Shown here: piece after piece, positions 11,880 through 20,052 of the stretch | Layout of the letters: each line of letters begins with the position of its first letter | Position numbering within the stretch: the stretch's first letter is position 1 | DNA from: Metabacillus kandeliae | GTDB taxonomy: Bacteria; Bacillota; Bacilli; Bacillales; Bacillaceae | Direction: 5' to 3' | Length of the DNA: 59,673 bases | NCBI RefSeq assembly: GCF_021166585.1 | Contig: NZ_JAJOZE010000017.1 | Coordinates: forward strand, 1 to 59,673 | Notes under the pieces: model-generated | The model's database searches: none | Told to the model about the DNA's origin: nothing | What the model saw: the letters and a program-made list of their open reading frames with translations, nothing else | Position numbers and translations under genes: made by a program

Positions 11880-12149
11880 TCTATTGCTGAAAAAAGCGTT
11901 GAAAAGGAAAAGTAAGGACCAGCTTCCTTCCCAGAGAGAACCTCCTATTGGCTGAGAGGGGTTTAGGCGAAGCGGTCCTGAAGTGCCCCTTTGAGCCTTC
12001 TGTTGAACATTTGCGTTTTATAAGTAAACAGAAGCGTCTGTCCCTGCGTTAAAGGGATTCAAAAGTTGAGGCATCCCTATGGAGGATTGCCTAAACAGAG
12101 TGGAACCGCGTCTAAAAGCGTCTCTGTGCCCTGGCACAGAGACGCTTTT
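11880..12149 (+). ncRNA. T-box leader, cysteine-specific
   Basis: tRNA-sensing riboswitch before cysE-cysS. The T-box consensus AGAGTGGAACCGCG is at 12097-12110. Stem I closes with AAGGACC...GGTCCT, and the specifier position in CCTGAAG-TGC-CCC gives TGC (11984-11986), a cysteine codon. The terminator is a 13-bp perfect stem (GCGTCTCTGTGCC with its complement, 12118-12145) followed by T8. Uncharged tRNA-Cys should favour the antiterminator and switch on cysE and cysS. A candidate promoter TTAACT-17-TATAGT lies at 11843-11871. Confidence 0.93.
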
Positions 12150-12235
12150 TTTTATTATCGGGATGCTCGCCAAGAGAAGAACTCCTCATTTGGACGCCAT
12201 ATTGTCCTGATGAAGAATAGGAGGGGGAGAATCAC

Positions 12236-12931
12236 TTGTTTAAACTTTTCAAAGAAGATGTGGAAGTTGTATTCGAACAGGACCCTGCAGCCAGAAGCCA
12301 TTTTGAAGTCATTCTTACTTATTCAGGGGTTCATGCTATTTGGGCTCACAGGATTGCTCATGCCTTTCATAAAAGAAAGTTCTTCTTCCTGGCAAGGGCT
12401 ATTTCACAGGTCAGCCGCTTTTTCACAGGAATTGAAATTCACCCCGGCGCTAAGATCGGCCGCCGTTTCTTTATTGACCACGGCATGGGGGTTGTCATCG
12501 GGGAAACTTGCGAGATCGGGGATAATGTCACTGTCTATCAGGGGGTTACACTTGGCGGGACAGGAAAGGAAAGAGGAAAGCGGCACCCAACCATCATGGA
12601 CAATGCCTTGATTGCTACCGGTGCAAAGGTGCTTGGCTCCATTACGGTTGGAGAAAGCTCGAAAATCGGAGCAGGCTCTGTCGTTCTGAGGGATGTGCCT
12701 CCTAATTCTACTGTTGTCGGCATACCGGGAAGAGTAGTCATTCAGGATGGCATCCGTACACAAAGAGATTTGAATCATTCTGATCTTCCGGATCCTGTTG
12801 CAGACAGATGCAGGGCAATGGAATGGGAAATCAGGCAGCTGCAGGCTGAAATTGAAAAATTAAAAGAAGGGAAGAACCCCGATGGCCATAAAGCTTTACA
12901 ACACGCTAACGAGACAGAAAGAAACCTTTGA
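12236..12931 (+). CDS. cysE: CysE, serine O-acetyltransferase
   Basis: Makes O-acetylserine from serine and acetyl-CoA, the entry step to cysteine. The N-terminal helical part (about 1-65) is short, as in Bacillus, and is followed by the left-handed beta-helix of hexapeptide repeats with the catalytic region [20 protein letters not shown] and [10 protein letters not shown]. 231 residues. Start is TTG with GGAGGGGG just upstream. The last 50 bases overlap the start of cysS. Expression is gated by the cysteine T-box. Confidence 0.94.
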   Translation: MFKLFKEDVEVVFEQDPAARSHFEVILTYSGVHAIWAHRIAHAFHKRKFFFLARAISQVSRFFTGIEIHPGAKIGRRFFIDHGMGVVIGETCEIGDNVTVYQGVTLGGTGKERGKRHPTIMDNALIATGAKVLGSITVGESSKIGAGSVVLRDVPPNSTVVGIPGRVVIQDGIRTQRDLNHSDLPDPVADRCRAMEWEIRQLQAEIEKLKEGKNPDGHKALQHANETERNL

Positions 12932-14279
12932 ACCTCTTGAAGAGGGAAAGGTCAAAATGTATGTATGCGGACCAACTGTTTATAACTATATTCATATAGG
13001 GAATGCACGGCCTGCTATTGTATACGATACGGTAAGAAGGTACTTGGAATTCAGAGGATATGATGTTCAATTTGTATCGAATTTCACGGATGTTGACGAT
13101 AAGCTGATTAAGGCTGCAAGAGAACTCAAGGAAGATGTGCCGTCGATCGCGCAGCGCTTCATCGATGCTTATTTTGAAGATGTGGAGGCGCTCGGCTGCA
13201 AAAGGGCTGATCTTCATCCGCGCGTAACCGAGACAATGGACATTATTATTGATTTCATTGCAGCGCTGATTGAGAAAGGCTTTGCCTATGAAGCAGGCGG
13301 CGATGTGTATTACAAGACCCGCTCCTTCAGCGGATACGGCAAGCTTTCGCACCAATCCATTGATGAATTGCGATCAGGTGCAAGAATTGAAGTCGGCGAG
13401 AAAAAGCAGGATGCTCTTGATTTTGCGCTATGGAAAGCAGCGAAGGAAGATGAAATTTCATGGGATAGCCCATGGGGAAAAGGACGCCCTGGCTGGCATA
13501 TTGAATGCTCCGCAATGGTAAAGGAATACCTCGGCGATACGATTGATATTCATGCAGGCGGCCAGGATTTAACGTTCCCGCACCATGAAAACGAAATTGC
13601 GCAGTCTGAGGCGCTGACAGGCAAAACCTTTGCCAAGTACTGGCTTCATAACGGCTACGTAAACATCAACAATGAGAAAATGTCAAAATCACTGGGAAAC
13701 TTTATTACTGTGCACGATATCGTAAAAATCCATGATCCGCAGCTTCTCAGGTTTTTCATGCTGTCCGTCCATTACCGCCATCCAATTAACTACTCGGAGG
13801 AGCTATTGGAAAGCACGAAAAACGCTCATGACCGTATAAAAACCGCATACGGCAATCTTCAGCACCGTATGGAAAGCAGCACAAATTTAACGGATAATGA
13901 TGAAGAATGGCTGAAAAACATTCACAGTTTTGAAGAAACGTTTATCAAGGAAATGGATGATGATTTCAATACAGCCAATGGAATCAGCGTGCTTTTCGAT
14001 CTGACGCGCTCTGCCAATTATTATTTGCAGGAGAAAAATACGTCAGGCAAAGTGATCCAGGCATTTCTTCAGCAATTTGATGCTCTTGGAAAAGTGCTGG
14101 GACTGTCTTTTTCTCAAACAGTGCTTCTCGATGAAGAAATTGATGATCTGATTCAAAAGCGGATTGATGCCAGAAAGAACCGTGACTTTGCCTTAGCCGA
14201 CCAAATTCGCGATCAGCTGAAGGACATGAATATTATACTCGAAGATACATCACAGGGAACGAGATGGAAAAGAGGATAA
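12882..14279 (+). CDS. cysS: CysS, cysteinyl-tRNA synthetase
   Basis: Class I synthetase charging tRNA-Cys. HIGH motif reads [10 protein letters not shown] (about 37) next to zinc-ligand Cys in VCGPTVYN; further zinc ligands lie in HIECSA and PHHENE, and KMSKS is exact in [10 protein letters not shown] near 265. 465 residues. The start agrees with relatives ([14 protein letters not shown]) even though it falls 50 bases inside cysE. Controlled with cysE by the T-box. Confidence 0.95.
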   Translation: MAIKLYNTLTRQKETFEPLEEGKVKMYVCGPTVYNYIHIGNARPAIVYDTVRRYLEFRGYDVQFVSNFTDVDDKLIKAARELKEDVPSIAQRFIDAYFEDVEALGCKRADLHPRVTETMDIIIDFIAALIEKGFAYEAGGDVYYKTRSFSGYGKLSHQSIDELRSGARIEVGEKKQDALDFALWKAAKEDEISWDSPWGKGRPGWHIECSAMVKEYLGDTIDIHAGGQDLTFPHHENEIAQSEALTGKTFAKYWLHNGYVNINNEKMSKSLGNFITVHDIVKIHDPQLLRFFMLSVHYRHPINYSEELLESTKNAHDRIKTAYGNLQHRMESSTNLTDNDEEWLKNIHSFEETFIKEMDDDFNTANGISVLFDLTRSANYYLQEKNTSGKVIQAFLQQFDALGKVLGLSFSQTVLLDEEIDDLIQKRIDARKNRDFALADQIRDQLKDMNIILEDTSQGTRWKRG

Positions 14280-14285
14280 CCAGCC

Positions 14286-14705
14286 ATGCTTGAGCTTGAG
14301 AAAATCAAAAACGTCAATCAGCTGAACAGTCTGGCGCTTGCTTATATGGGGGATGCCGTATATGAGGTATACGTACGGCACCGCCTTTTGTCAAAGGGCA
14401 ACGCAAGGCCGAACCAGCTTCATAACCTGGCAAAAAACTATGTTTCTGCGAAAGCCCAGGCATCAGCTCTCCATGACTTGATAGAAAAAGGGATTTTTTC
14501 TGAGGAAGAGGAAGGCGTGATCAGAAGAGGGCGCAATGCAAAGTCTGGCTCGGTGCCGAAAAATACGGATGTCCAGACCTACCATTACAGCACGGCTTTT
14601 GAAGCGCTAATCGGCCACCATTTTCTTGAACAGAATGAAGAGAGGCTGAATGAAGTAATGGAACTGGCTTATAAGTACACAGAAGAAAGGAGGAATACAC
14701 AATGA
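14286..14705 (+). CDS. mrnC: MrnC, Mini-ribonuclease III
   Basis: Processes the 3' and 5' ends of 23S rRNA precursor. It is an RNase III catalytic domain without a double-stranded-RNA-binding domain (139 residues); the signature [14 protein letters not shown] with catalytic Asp/Glu is at about 18-31 and [11 protein letters not shown] near 107. ATGA overlap with rlmB couples two 23S rRNA maturation genes. Confidence 0.93.
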   Translation: MLELEKIKNVNQLNSLALAYMGDAVYEVYVRHRLLSKGNARPNQLHNLAKNYVSAKAQASALHDLIEKGIFSEEEEGVIRRGRNAKSGSVPKNTDVQTYHYSTAFEALIGHHFLEQNEERLNEVMELAYKYTEERRNTQ

Positions 14706-15448
14706 GCGAAGATTTGCTTATTGGGAGAAACCCGGTTCTTGAAGCATTGCGGTCAGAACGGGATATTAATAAAATCTGGATGGCAGAAAATGCTGTTAAG
14801 GGACAAGCTCAGGTGATTGCCCAGCTTGCAAAGGAGCGGGGGGTCAATGTCCAGATTGTGCCGAAGCGGAAGCTTGATCAAATGGCAGAAGACGGCAGCC
14901 ATCAGGGAATTGTAGCGCAGGTAGCCGCCTACCAATACGCTGAGGTGGATGACATGCTGAAAGCAGCTGAAGAGCGGAACGAGGATCCTTTCCTGATTTT
15001 ACTCGATGAACTGGAGGATCCTCATAATCTCGGTTCAATTATGAGAACAGCAGATGCGGCAGGCGCCCACGGCATTATTATTCCAAAAAGACGCTCTGTC
15101 GGACTTACGGCAACTGTAGCCAAAGCCTCTACAGGGGCAATTGAGCATATTCCGGTAGCAAGAGTAACGAATCTTGCCAGAACGATAGAGGAATTGAAAG
15201 AAAAAGGCATTTGGATAGCAGGGACAGATGCAAAGGGGGCTGATGATTACCGCAACCTTGACGGCAAGATGCCGATCGGCTTGGTCATCGGCAGCGAAGG
15301 CAAAGGAATGGGCAGGCTGATCAGGGAAAAATGTGACTTTCTAGTCAAACTTCCGATGGCAGGCCGCATTACATCCTTGAATGCTTCAGTAGCCGCAAGC
15401 ATCCTGATGTATGAAGTTTACCGGAAGCGTCATCCGCTGGGAGAATAG
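14702..15448 (+). CDS. rlmB: RlmB-type 23S rRNA 2'-O-ribose methyltransferase
   Basis: SPOUT-class TrmH/SpoU methyltransferase. N-terminal substrate-binding domain (about 1-80) with GRNPVLEAL; motif 1 [13 protein letters not shown] near 109, motif 2 [10 protein letters not shown] near 197 and motif 3 [17 protein letters not shown] near 220 form the knot that binds S-adenosylmethionine. 248 residues. By homology it methylates a G in domain V of 23S rRNA; the exact site is inferred. Translationally coupled to mrnC and 2 bp from rae1. Confidence 0.9.
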   Translation: MSEDLLIGRNPVLEALRSERDINKIWMAENAVKGQAQVIAQLAKERGVNVQIVPKRKLDQMAEDGSHQGIVAQVAAYQYAEVDDMLKAAEERNEDPFLILLDELEDPHNLGSIMRTADAAGAHGIIIPKRRSVGLTATVAKASTGAIEHIPVARVTNLARTIEELKEKGIWIAGTDAKGADDYRNLDGKMPIGLVIGSEGKGMGRLIREKCDFLVKLPMAGRITSLNASVAASILMYEVYRKRHPLGE

Positions 15449-15450
15449 CC

Positions 15451-15963
15451 ATGAACAATATCCTTCTTGTGGATGGATACAACATCATTGGTGCATGGCC
15501 GATTCTAAGAGCACTGAAGGAGAATCACTTTGCAGAAGCAAGAGACATCCTGATTCAGAAAATGGCTGAGTACCAGGCTTATACAGGGTTCAGGGTAATC
15601 GTCGTTTTTGATGCCCACCTTGTAAAAGGCATTGAAGCAAAGCATAAAAATTACCGCGTTGAAGTGATCTATACGAAAGAGAATGAAACGGCTGATGAAC
15701 GGATTGAGAAGATGGCCATTGATTTGAATAACATTCAAACGCAAATTCATGTGGCAACTTCCGACTACACAGAGCAGTGGGCGATTTTCGGGCAGGGGGC
15801 GCTGAGAAAGTCGGCAAGAGAACTGCTGATTGAAATGGAAACCATTGAAAAAAGCATTAAAAAGCGGGTCAGCAAAATCAAAAATGAAAATCCCGCTCCT
15901 AAAATCGCTCTCTCAGAGGATGTATTGAAAACATTTGAAAAGTGGAGAAGAGGAGATTTATAG
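15451..15963 (+). CDS. rae1: Rae1 (YacP), ribosome-associated NYN endoribonuclease
   Basis: PIN/NYN-like nuclease that in B. subtilis enters the ribosomal A site and cleaves mRNA in a translation-dependent way. The acidic N-terminal motif LLVDGYNIIGAW (residues 4-15), VVFDAH (about 52) and TSDYTEQ (about 108) hold the expected Asp residues; the C-terminus is basic. 170 residues. Last gene of the cysE group; the sigH promoter begins a few bases after its stop. Confidence 0.9.
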   Translation: MNNILLVDGYNIIGAWPILRALKENHFAEARDILIQKMAEYQAYTGFRVIVVFDAHLVKGIEAKHKNYRVEVIYTKENETADERIEKMAIDLNNIQTQIHVATSDYTEQWAIFGQGALRKSARELLIEMETIEKSIKKRVSKIKNENPAPKIALSEDVLKTFEKWRRGDL

Positions 15964-15968
15964 GACTG

Positions 15969-15998
15969 TTGACGCTTCCAAATTTTGTACTGTATAAT
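15969..15998 (+). promoter_or_regulatory. sigH promoter (SigA type)
   Basis: TTGACG (15969-15974), 18 bp, perfect TATAAT (15993-15998), 33 bp before the sigH start. In B. subtilis this promoter is repressed by AbrB; I cannot recognise an AbrB site by sequence. Confidence 0.75.
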
Positions 15999-16030
15999 AT
16001 GGCTATCTATGTGCGGTCGGGGGGATCGGC

Positions 16031-16687
16031 GTGAGCTCTAAGTACTACGGGGAGAAGGCAGGCAGACAGGACTTTCAGCAGCTCGAAGATGAAGCCATCG
16101 TTGAGCTCGTTCATATCGGCAATAGTGATGCACTTGATTTTTTGATAACAAAGTACCGTAATTTTGTCAGAGCAAAAGCAAAATCTTATTTTTTGATTGG
16201 TGCCGACAGGGAAGATATTGTCCAGGAAGGCATGATTGGGCTGTATAAAGCCATCCGCGATTTTAAGGAAGACAAGCTTGCTTCTTTTAAAGCATTTGCT
16301 GAACTTTGCATTACAAGACAAATCATAACAGCGATTAAAACCGCAACCCGCCAAAAACATATTCCTCTTAACTCCTATGTTTCCTTGGACAAGCCCATTT
16401 ATGATGAAGAGTCTGACCGGACGCTGATGGATGTGATCTCAGGCACTAAAATCATGGACCCTGAAGAACTGATCATCAATCAGGAAGAGTTCGATGACAT
16501 TGAAGTAAAAATGGGGGAGCTTTTGAGCGACCTTGAGAGAAAAGTACTGGCCTTGTATTTGGATGGCCGTTCCTATCAGGAGATTTCAGAAGAGCTGAAC
16601 AGGCACGTCAAGTCGATTGACAATGCTCTGCAAAGAGTGAAGCGGAAGATGGAAAGGTATTTGGAGCTTAGGGAAATCAGCATGTAG
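16031..16687 (+). CDS. sigH: SigH, early-sporulation sigma factor
   Basis: Sigma-70 family factor that directs transition-phase and sporulation-onset genes (spo0A, kinA, spo0F and others in B. subtilis). Region 2 is seen at ALDFLITKYRNFVRAKAKSY and GADREDIVQEGMIGLYKAIR; region 4 helix-turn-helix at LSDLERKVLALYLDGRSYQE through NRHVKSIDNALQRVKRKM. 218 residues. Start is GTG 16031 with GGGGGGATC upstream, no ATG being available. Confidence 0.95.
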   Translation: MSSKYYGEKAGRQDFQQLEDEAIVELVHIGNSDALDFLITKYRNFVRAKAKSYFLIGADREDIVQEGMIGLYKAIRDFKEDKLASFKAFAELCITRQIITAIKTATRQKHIPLNSYVSLDKPIYDEESDRTLMDVISGTKIMDPEELIINQEEFDDIEVKMGELLSDLERKVLALYLDGRSYQEISEELNRHVKSIDNALQRVKRKMERYLELREISM

Positions 16688-16770
16688 TTTCATAGGATGC
16701 TTTATTGACGAAGTAACCTCCCTATGATACATTCTTAAAGGAATGAAACAATAGCGAAAGGTGTCATCCT

Positions 16771-16920
16771 ATGCGCAAAAAGATAACGCTGTCCTGCACA
16801 CAGTGCGGCAGCCGCAATTATTCTACGATGAAAAGCACTGCAGATTCTGCAGACCGTCTTGAAATCAGCAAATTTTGCAATACATGCAACTCTCATACTA
16901 TTCACCGCGAAACTAAATAG
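16771..16920 (+). CDS. rpmGB: Ribosomal protein L33, zinc-binding form
   Basis: 49-residue large-subunit protein. CTQC (Cys9, Cys12) and CNTC (Cys36, Cys39) show the zinc-containing C+ form; Bacillus often also encodes a zinc-free paralogue used when zinc is short. Typical tail HRETK. Position between sigH and secE is as in B. subtilis. GAAAGGTG precedes the ATG. Confidence 0.93.
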   Translation: MRKKITLSCTQCGSRNYSTMKSTADSADRLEISKFCNTCNSHTIHRETK

Positions 16921-17011
16921 ATTCTTATGACTATTGACCGGTCCGGCTGGAATTCTGCATCCTTGGTTTTCCTCATTTAGAAAGAAATCCGGAAGCGGGC
17001 CGAATATACAG

Positions 17012-17041
17012 GCGAAAATGGTTCTGTTTTCGCATTTTTTT
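17012..17041 (+). terminator. Intrinsic terminator between rpmGB and secE
   Basis: GCGAAAA (17012-17018) pairs with TTTTCGC (17027-17033), followed by ATTTTTTT. It ends 22 bp before the secE ATG, leaving no room for a separate secE promoter, so it may be a partial terminator or attenuator. Confidence 0.7.
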
Positions 17042-17063
17042 AAACTTCTGGAGGTAACCGAAC

Positions 17064-17249
17064 ATGGGACGTATTTCTAAATTCTTCGGGGATGTAGGCC
17101 GTGAAATGAAGAAGGTAAGCTGGCCAAAGCGCAAAGAGCTTACTAGATACACGATCACCGTTCTCGCAACTGTTGTATTTGCAGCTGTGTTTATTGCAGT
17201 CATTGACTTTGGGATTTCATCATTGCTTCGCCTTGTAACAAAGCAATAA
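17064..17249 (+). CDS. secE: SecE, preprotein translocase subunit
   Basis: 61-residue clamp subunit of the SecYEG channel. The basic amphipathic stretch EMKKVSWPKRKELTRYT (about 14-30) and one membrane span (about 34-56) are the minimal SecE of Gram-positives. CTGGAGGTAA lies before ATG. It follows a terminator hairpin directly and precedes nusG by 559 bp, a much larger gap than I recall for B. subtilis because of an inserted repeat. Confidence 0.95.
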   Translation: MGRISKFFGDVGREMKKVSWPKRKELTRYTITVLATVVFAAVFIAVIDFGISSLLRLVTKQ

Positions 17250-17291
17250 AAGAGGCATTTTAGCAGATTTCCTGCCTAATTCTGTTTTTTG

Positions 17292-17366
17292 TTGAATAGA
17301 GACGGAATTTCCGTGCTATAATAGAGAATATCATTTATCCGCCAAAACCCGTTTTACGGGTTTTTT
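17292..17366 (+). promoter_or_regulatory. Candidate promoter followed by a terminator hairpin
   Basis: TTGAAT (17292-17297), 19 bp, TATAAT (17317-17322). Starting 22 bp later, AAAACCCGT (17344-17352) pairs with ACGGGTTTT (17356-17364) around a TTT loop and runs into T6. The hairpin is a convincing secE terminator; the promoter has a long spacer and is less certain. If active it would make a roughly 40-nt RNA unless transcription reads through to nusG. Confidence 0.45.
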
Positions 17367-17492
17367 CATTGTGGAAAAAAATGGCCTGCTGGAGATCATA
17401 TAAAAGCTGAAAATCTTTGTATAGCTGGAATCTTTTAAAAATGGCTTTGCTTAGCTCATGCAGCAGTAGCAGAAACAGCCTTTATATTGAGG

Positions 17493-17671
17493 TTATGTTA
17501 AAAGGAGAATGTTGATCTTCACGCACCTGTTGATTGGAGTGGCAGGCGGGAGACTCCTGCGGGAGTGCAAGTGACGGGAGACCCCGCAGGAGCAAAGCGA
17601 CGAGGAGGCTCCCGCACTGCCCGCGGAAAGCGGACGCCTGAAACGGAAATCAACAGCCTAATTTAACATAA
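17493..17671. repeat. Dispersed repeat, full copy with perfect terminal inverted repeats
   Basis: 179-bp element in the secE-nusG gap. Its ends TTATGTTAAA (17493-17502) and TTTAACATAA (17662-17671) are perfect 10-bp inverted repeats. Inside are CTGTTGATT (17527-17535) with AATCAACAG (17648-17656), and CTCCTGCGGG (17554-17563) with CCCGCAGGAG (17583-17592). Related copies are at 5143-5251 and 34341-34506. No coding capacity is seen. GC-rich repeats of this look are common between genes in Bacillaceae, but I do not know a name for this one. The rest of the 559-bp gap holds only AT-rich sequence besides the items listed. Confidence 0.85.
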
Positions 17672-17777
17672 TAGAGCCAAATATTAAAAAGGCATACACC
17701 CATAAGACAGCGAAACTTAGAATAGAGGCTAGTGTGATAGGATGCAGCCATTAATAAAATAAAAAACTGCCAAAAGC

Positions 17778-17811
17778 GGGGAGGGAAGGACATACCGTCC
17801 TAAAAGCTATG
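17778..17811 (+). promoter_or_regulatory. nusG ribosome binding site with intervening hairpin
   Basis: GGGAGG (17779-17784) is 24 bases before the nusG ATG (17809), too far for normal initiation. Between them AGGAC (17787-17791) and GTCCT (17797-17801) form a 5-bp hairpin with a 5-base loop. Folded out, the spacing becomes 9 bases, close to ideal. No other site lies nearer the start. Confidence 0.6.
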
Positions 17812-18342
17812 GAGAAAAACTGGTACGTAGTCCATACTTATTCTGGCTATGAAAATAAAGTAAAAGCCAACTTGGAAAAACGCGTGGAAACAATGGGCAT
17901 GCAAGATAAGATTTTCCGCGTTATTGTTCCGGAAGATGAAGAAACTGATATTAAAAACGGCAAAAAGAAAATCGTGAAAAAGAAAGTATTTCCTGGATAT
18001 GTTCTCGTGGAAATTGTGATGACAGACGATTCCTGGTATGTTGTCCGCAATACACCGGGCGTGACAGGATTTGTCGGATCAGCGGGCTCAGGCTCCAAGC
18101 CTACAGCGCTTCTGCCGGAAGAAGTCGAAGTGATTCTGAAACGCATGGGCGTTGACGAACGCAAAGTGGAAATTGACTTTGAACTGAAAGAAACAGTCAA
18201 AGTTACAGAAGGACCATTTGCCAACTTCACAGGAATGATTGAAGATATTGATAATGACAAGCAAAAAGTAAAAGTCCTTGTTAATATGTTCGGCCGTGAA
18301 ACACCTGTTGAACTTGAATTTTCACAGCTTAGTAAATTATAA
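17809..18342 (+). CDS. nusG: NusG, transcription elongation factor
   Basis: Binds RNA polymerase beta' clamp helices; in Bacillus it also promotes sequence-specific pausing and links to Rho and translation. NGN domain (about 1-110; KNWYVVHTYSGYENKVKAN) and C-terminal KOW domain (about 125-177; VKVTEGPFANFTGMIEDID). 177 residues. The start matches relatives (MEKNWYVVHTYSG), which makes the distant ribosome binding site genuine rather than a wrong start. Confidence 0.96.
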   Translation: MEKNWYVVHTYSGYENKVKANLEKRVETMGMQDKIFRVIVPEDEETDIKNGKKKIVKKKVFPGYVLVEIVMTDDSWYVVRNTPGVTGFVGSAGSGSKPTALLPEEVEVILKRMGVDERKVEIDFELKETVKVTEGPFANFTGMIEDIDNDKQKVKVLVNMFGRETPVELEFSQLSKL

Positions 18343-18462
18343 AGAAAAGAACTTGAAATGGCTTTGAAAAAGTGGTAACATTTCATAAGTCAGTATGTCT
18401 CTGGGAGACCGGAGCAAATATCATGATTTTTTCTATCATTCACATATTAGAATGAGAGTTGA

Positions 18463-18489
18463 GTGGGAGGGAGAATTCCCTATTACCAC
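18463..18489 (+). promoter_or_regulatory. L1-binding-site mimic upstream of rplK
   Basis: GTGGGAGG (18463-18470) and TTACCAC (18483-18489) form GTGG/CCAC around GGGA/TCCC. The words GTGGGAGG and TACCAC also occur in the L1 stalk of 23S rRNA, so L1 probably binds here to repress translation. It lies 11 bases before the rplK Shine-Dalgarno sequence. Confidence 0.65.
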
Positions 18490-18515
18490 ATCACGGACTT
18501 AAGGAGGTGTGTCTC

Positions 18516-18941
18516 GTGGCTAAAAAAGTAATTAAGATTGTTAAATTGCAGATTCCTGCTGCTAAAGCCAATCCGGCTCCGCCTGTTGGACCTGCACTAG
18601 GTCAAGCTGGTGTTAATATCATGGGATTCTGTAAGGAGTTTAATGCACGTACAGCTGAACAAGCTGGACTGATTATCCCTGTAGAAATTACGGTTTTTGA
18701 AGATCGTTCTTTTACATTCATAACAAAAACTCCGCCTGCTGCTGTATTGCTTAAGAAAGCTGCTGGTATTGAGTCTGGTTCAGGCGAACCAAACAAAAAT
18801 AAAGTAGCGACAGTTAAGCGTGATAAAGTACGTGAAATCGCTGAGTCAAAAATGCCTGATTTAAACGCTGCAAGCGTTGAATCTGCAATGCGCATGGTTG
18901 AAGGTACTGCACGCAGCATGGGAATTGTTATTGAAGACTAA
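18516..18941 (+). CDS. rplK: Ribosomal protein L11
   Basis: 141-residue protein of the GTPase-associated centre that binds 23S rRNA with L10(L12)4 and is needed for RelA activation. Proline-rich N-terminal domain ([20 protein letters not shown]) and C-terminal rRNA-binding domain (about 75-141). Start GTG 18516 follows AAGGAGGTGTG; the longer frame from 18459 would add 19 residues not found in the family and would run through the L1 site. Confidence 0.96.
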   Translation: MAKKVIKIVKLQIPAAKANPAPPVGPALGQAGVNIMGFCKEFNARTAEQAGLIIPVEITVFEDRSFTFITKTPPAAVLLKKAAGIESGSGEPNKNKVATVKRDKVREIAESKMPDLNAASVESAMRMVEGTARSMGIVIED

Positions 18942-19060
18942 GTAGTTAATGCAGGTTGCGGGTTTGATGATTCAAGTTCGCAGCCTTTATTATTGGCAGA
19001 AGAGATCTGTTGATCTTGCCAAGCGTTAAAGGCAGGGCATCTGCCCGTGGCCTTTCATTC

Positions 19061-19088
19061 GTGGGAGGTAAAATTCCGCTAAAACCAC
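19061..19088 (+). promoter_or_regulatory. Second L1-binding-site mimic, upstream of rplA
   Basis: GTGGGAGGTAAAATTCC then ACCAC repeats the motif at 18463-18489: GTGG (19061-19064) pairs with CCAC (19085-19088). It ends 2 bases before AAGGAGG of rplA, so L1 binding would cover its own ribosome binding site. Confidence 0.65.
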
Positions 19089-19108
19089 ATAAGGAGGACA
19101 TTTTTAAA

Positions 19109-19807
19109 ATGGCTAAAAGAGGTAAGAAGTACGCAGAAGCGGCTAAATTAGTAGACCGCACACAAGCTTATGCTGTTGCAGAAGCGATTGAACTTGTAAA
19201 GAAAACAAACACTGCAAAATTTGATGCGACTGTTGAGGCAGCTTTCCGTCTTGGAGTTGACCCTCGTAAAAACGACCAGCAAATCCGCGGTGCAGTTGTT
19301 CTTCCAAACGGAACAGGCAAAACTCAGCGTGTATTGGTATTCGCTAAAGGCGAAAAAGCGAAAGAAGCAGAAGCTGCTGGAGCAGATTTCGTAGGCGATT
19401 CCGAATATATCACTAAAATCCAGCAAGGCTGGTTCGACTTTGATGTAATCGTAGCAACTCCTGACATGATGGGTGAAGTTGGTAAGCTTGGCCGTACACT
19501 CGGACCAAAAGGCTTAATGCCAAACCCTAAAACAGGAACAGTTACTTTTGAAGTTGAAAGAGCTGTTAATGAGATCAAAGCTGGTAAAGTAGAATACCGC
19601 GTTGACAAAGCTGGAAACATCCACGTTCCAATCGGAAAAGTTTCTTTCGATGACAGCAAGCTTGCTGAAAACTTGAAAACAATCTTTGAAACATTGCTAA
19701 AAGCTAAGCCGGCTGCAGCGAAAGGCACATACATGAAAAATGTTGCCGTGGCGTCTACAATGGGCCCTGGAATCAAAGTTGATTCTGCATCATTCGGCGT
19801 GAAATAA
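19109..19807 (+). CDS. rplA: Ribosomal protein L1
   Basis: 232-residue protein of the L1 stalk that moves deacylated tRNA out of the E site; also a likely translational repressor of rplK and rplA. N-terminus [17 protein letters not shown] and [21 protein letters not shown] (about 121) are family signatures. I place the start at ATG 19109 behind AAGGAGGACA; the longer frame from 19010 adds 33 unrelated residues. Confidence 0.96.
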   Translation: MAKRGKKYAEAAKLVDRTQAYAVAEAIELVKKTNTAKFDATVEAAFRLGVDPRKNDQQIRGAVVLPNGTGKTQRVLVFAKGEKAKEAEAAGADFVGDSEYITKIQQGWFDFDVIVATPDMMGEVGKLGRTLGPKGLMPNPKTGTVTFEVERAVNEIKAGKVEYRVDKAGNIHVPIGKVSFDDSKLAENLKTIFETLLKAKPAAAKGTYMKNVAVASTMGPGIKVDSASFGVK

Positions 19808-19811
19808 TCGC

Positions 19812-19840
19812 TTGACATAAGGTTTAGGTTTCAATATAAT
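19812..19840 (+). promoter_or_regulatory. rplJ promoter, exact SigA consensus
   Basis: TTGACA (19812-19817), 17 bp, TATAAT (19835-19840): both hexamers and the spacing are perfect. It begins 5 bp after the rplA stop and drives the L10 leader and rplJ-rplL. Confidence 0.88.
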
Positions 19841-19847
19841 AAACAAT

Positions 19848-20001
19848 GTTGTTTCATAACAACTTAAATGAATCATTTTTACCGTAGACAGCAGGGGCTT
19901 TTCAAGGCTTAATCATCCTGCCGAGGTGTCTGATATATGCAATTGAGCGATTAATGCTTACTGTAAATGTCTGCCTCCATGTCTAAATGGAGGCTTTTTT
20001 A
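19848..20001 (+). ncRNA. L10 ribosomal-protein leader
   Basis: Autoregulatory leader bound by the L10(L12)4 complex. Core stem: GACA (19887-19890) with TGTC (19927-19930), GCAGG (19891-19895) with CCTGC (19917-19921), with the conserved CGAGG on the 3' side. It ends in an intrinsic terminator, GCCTCCAT (19973-19980) with ATGGAGGC (19987-19994) and T6, so control is probably by attenuation. Confidence 0.85.
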
Positions 20002-20052
20002 TGACCTTCGTACGGTATAATGCAGAACAAGAATCTTACAGGAGGTGTACCA

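Noticed and set aside
12066-12611. 181-codon frame spanning the T-box and cysE
   Set aside because: Runs through the T-box antiterminator and terminator and then follows cysE in a shifted frame; it is a shadow frame.
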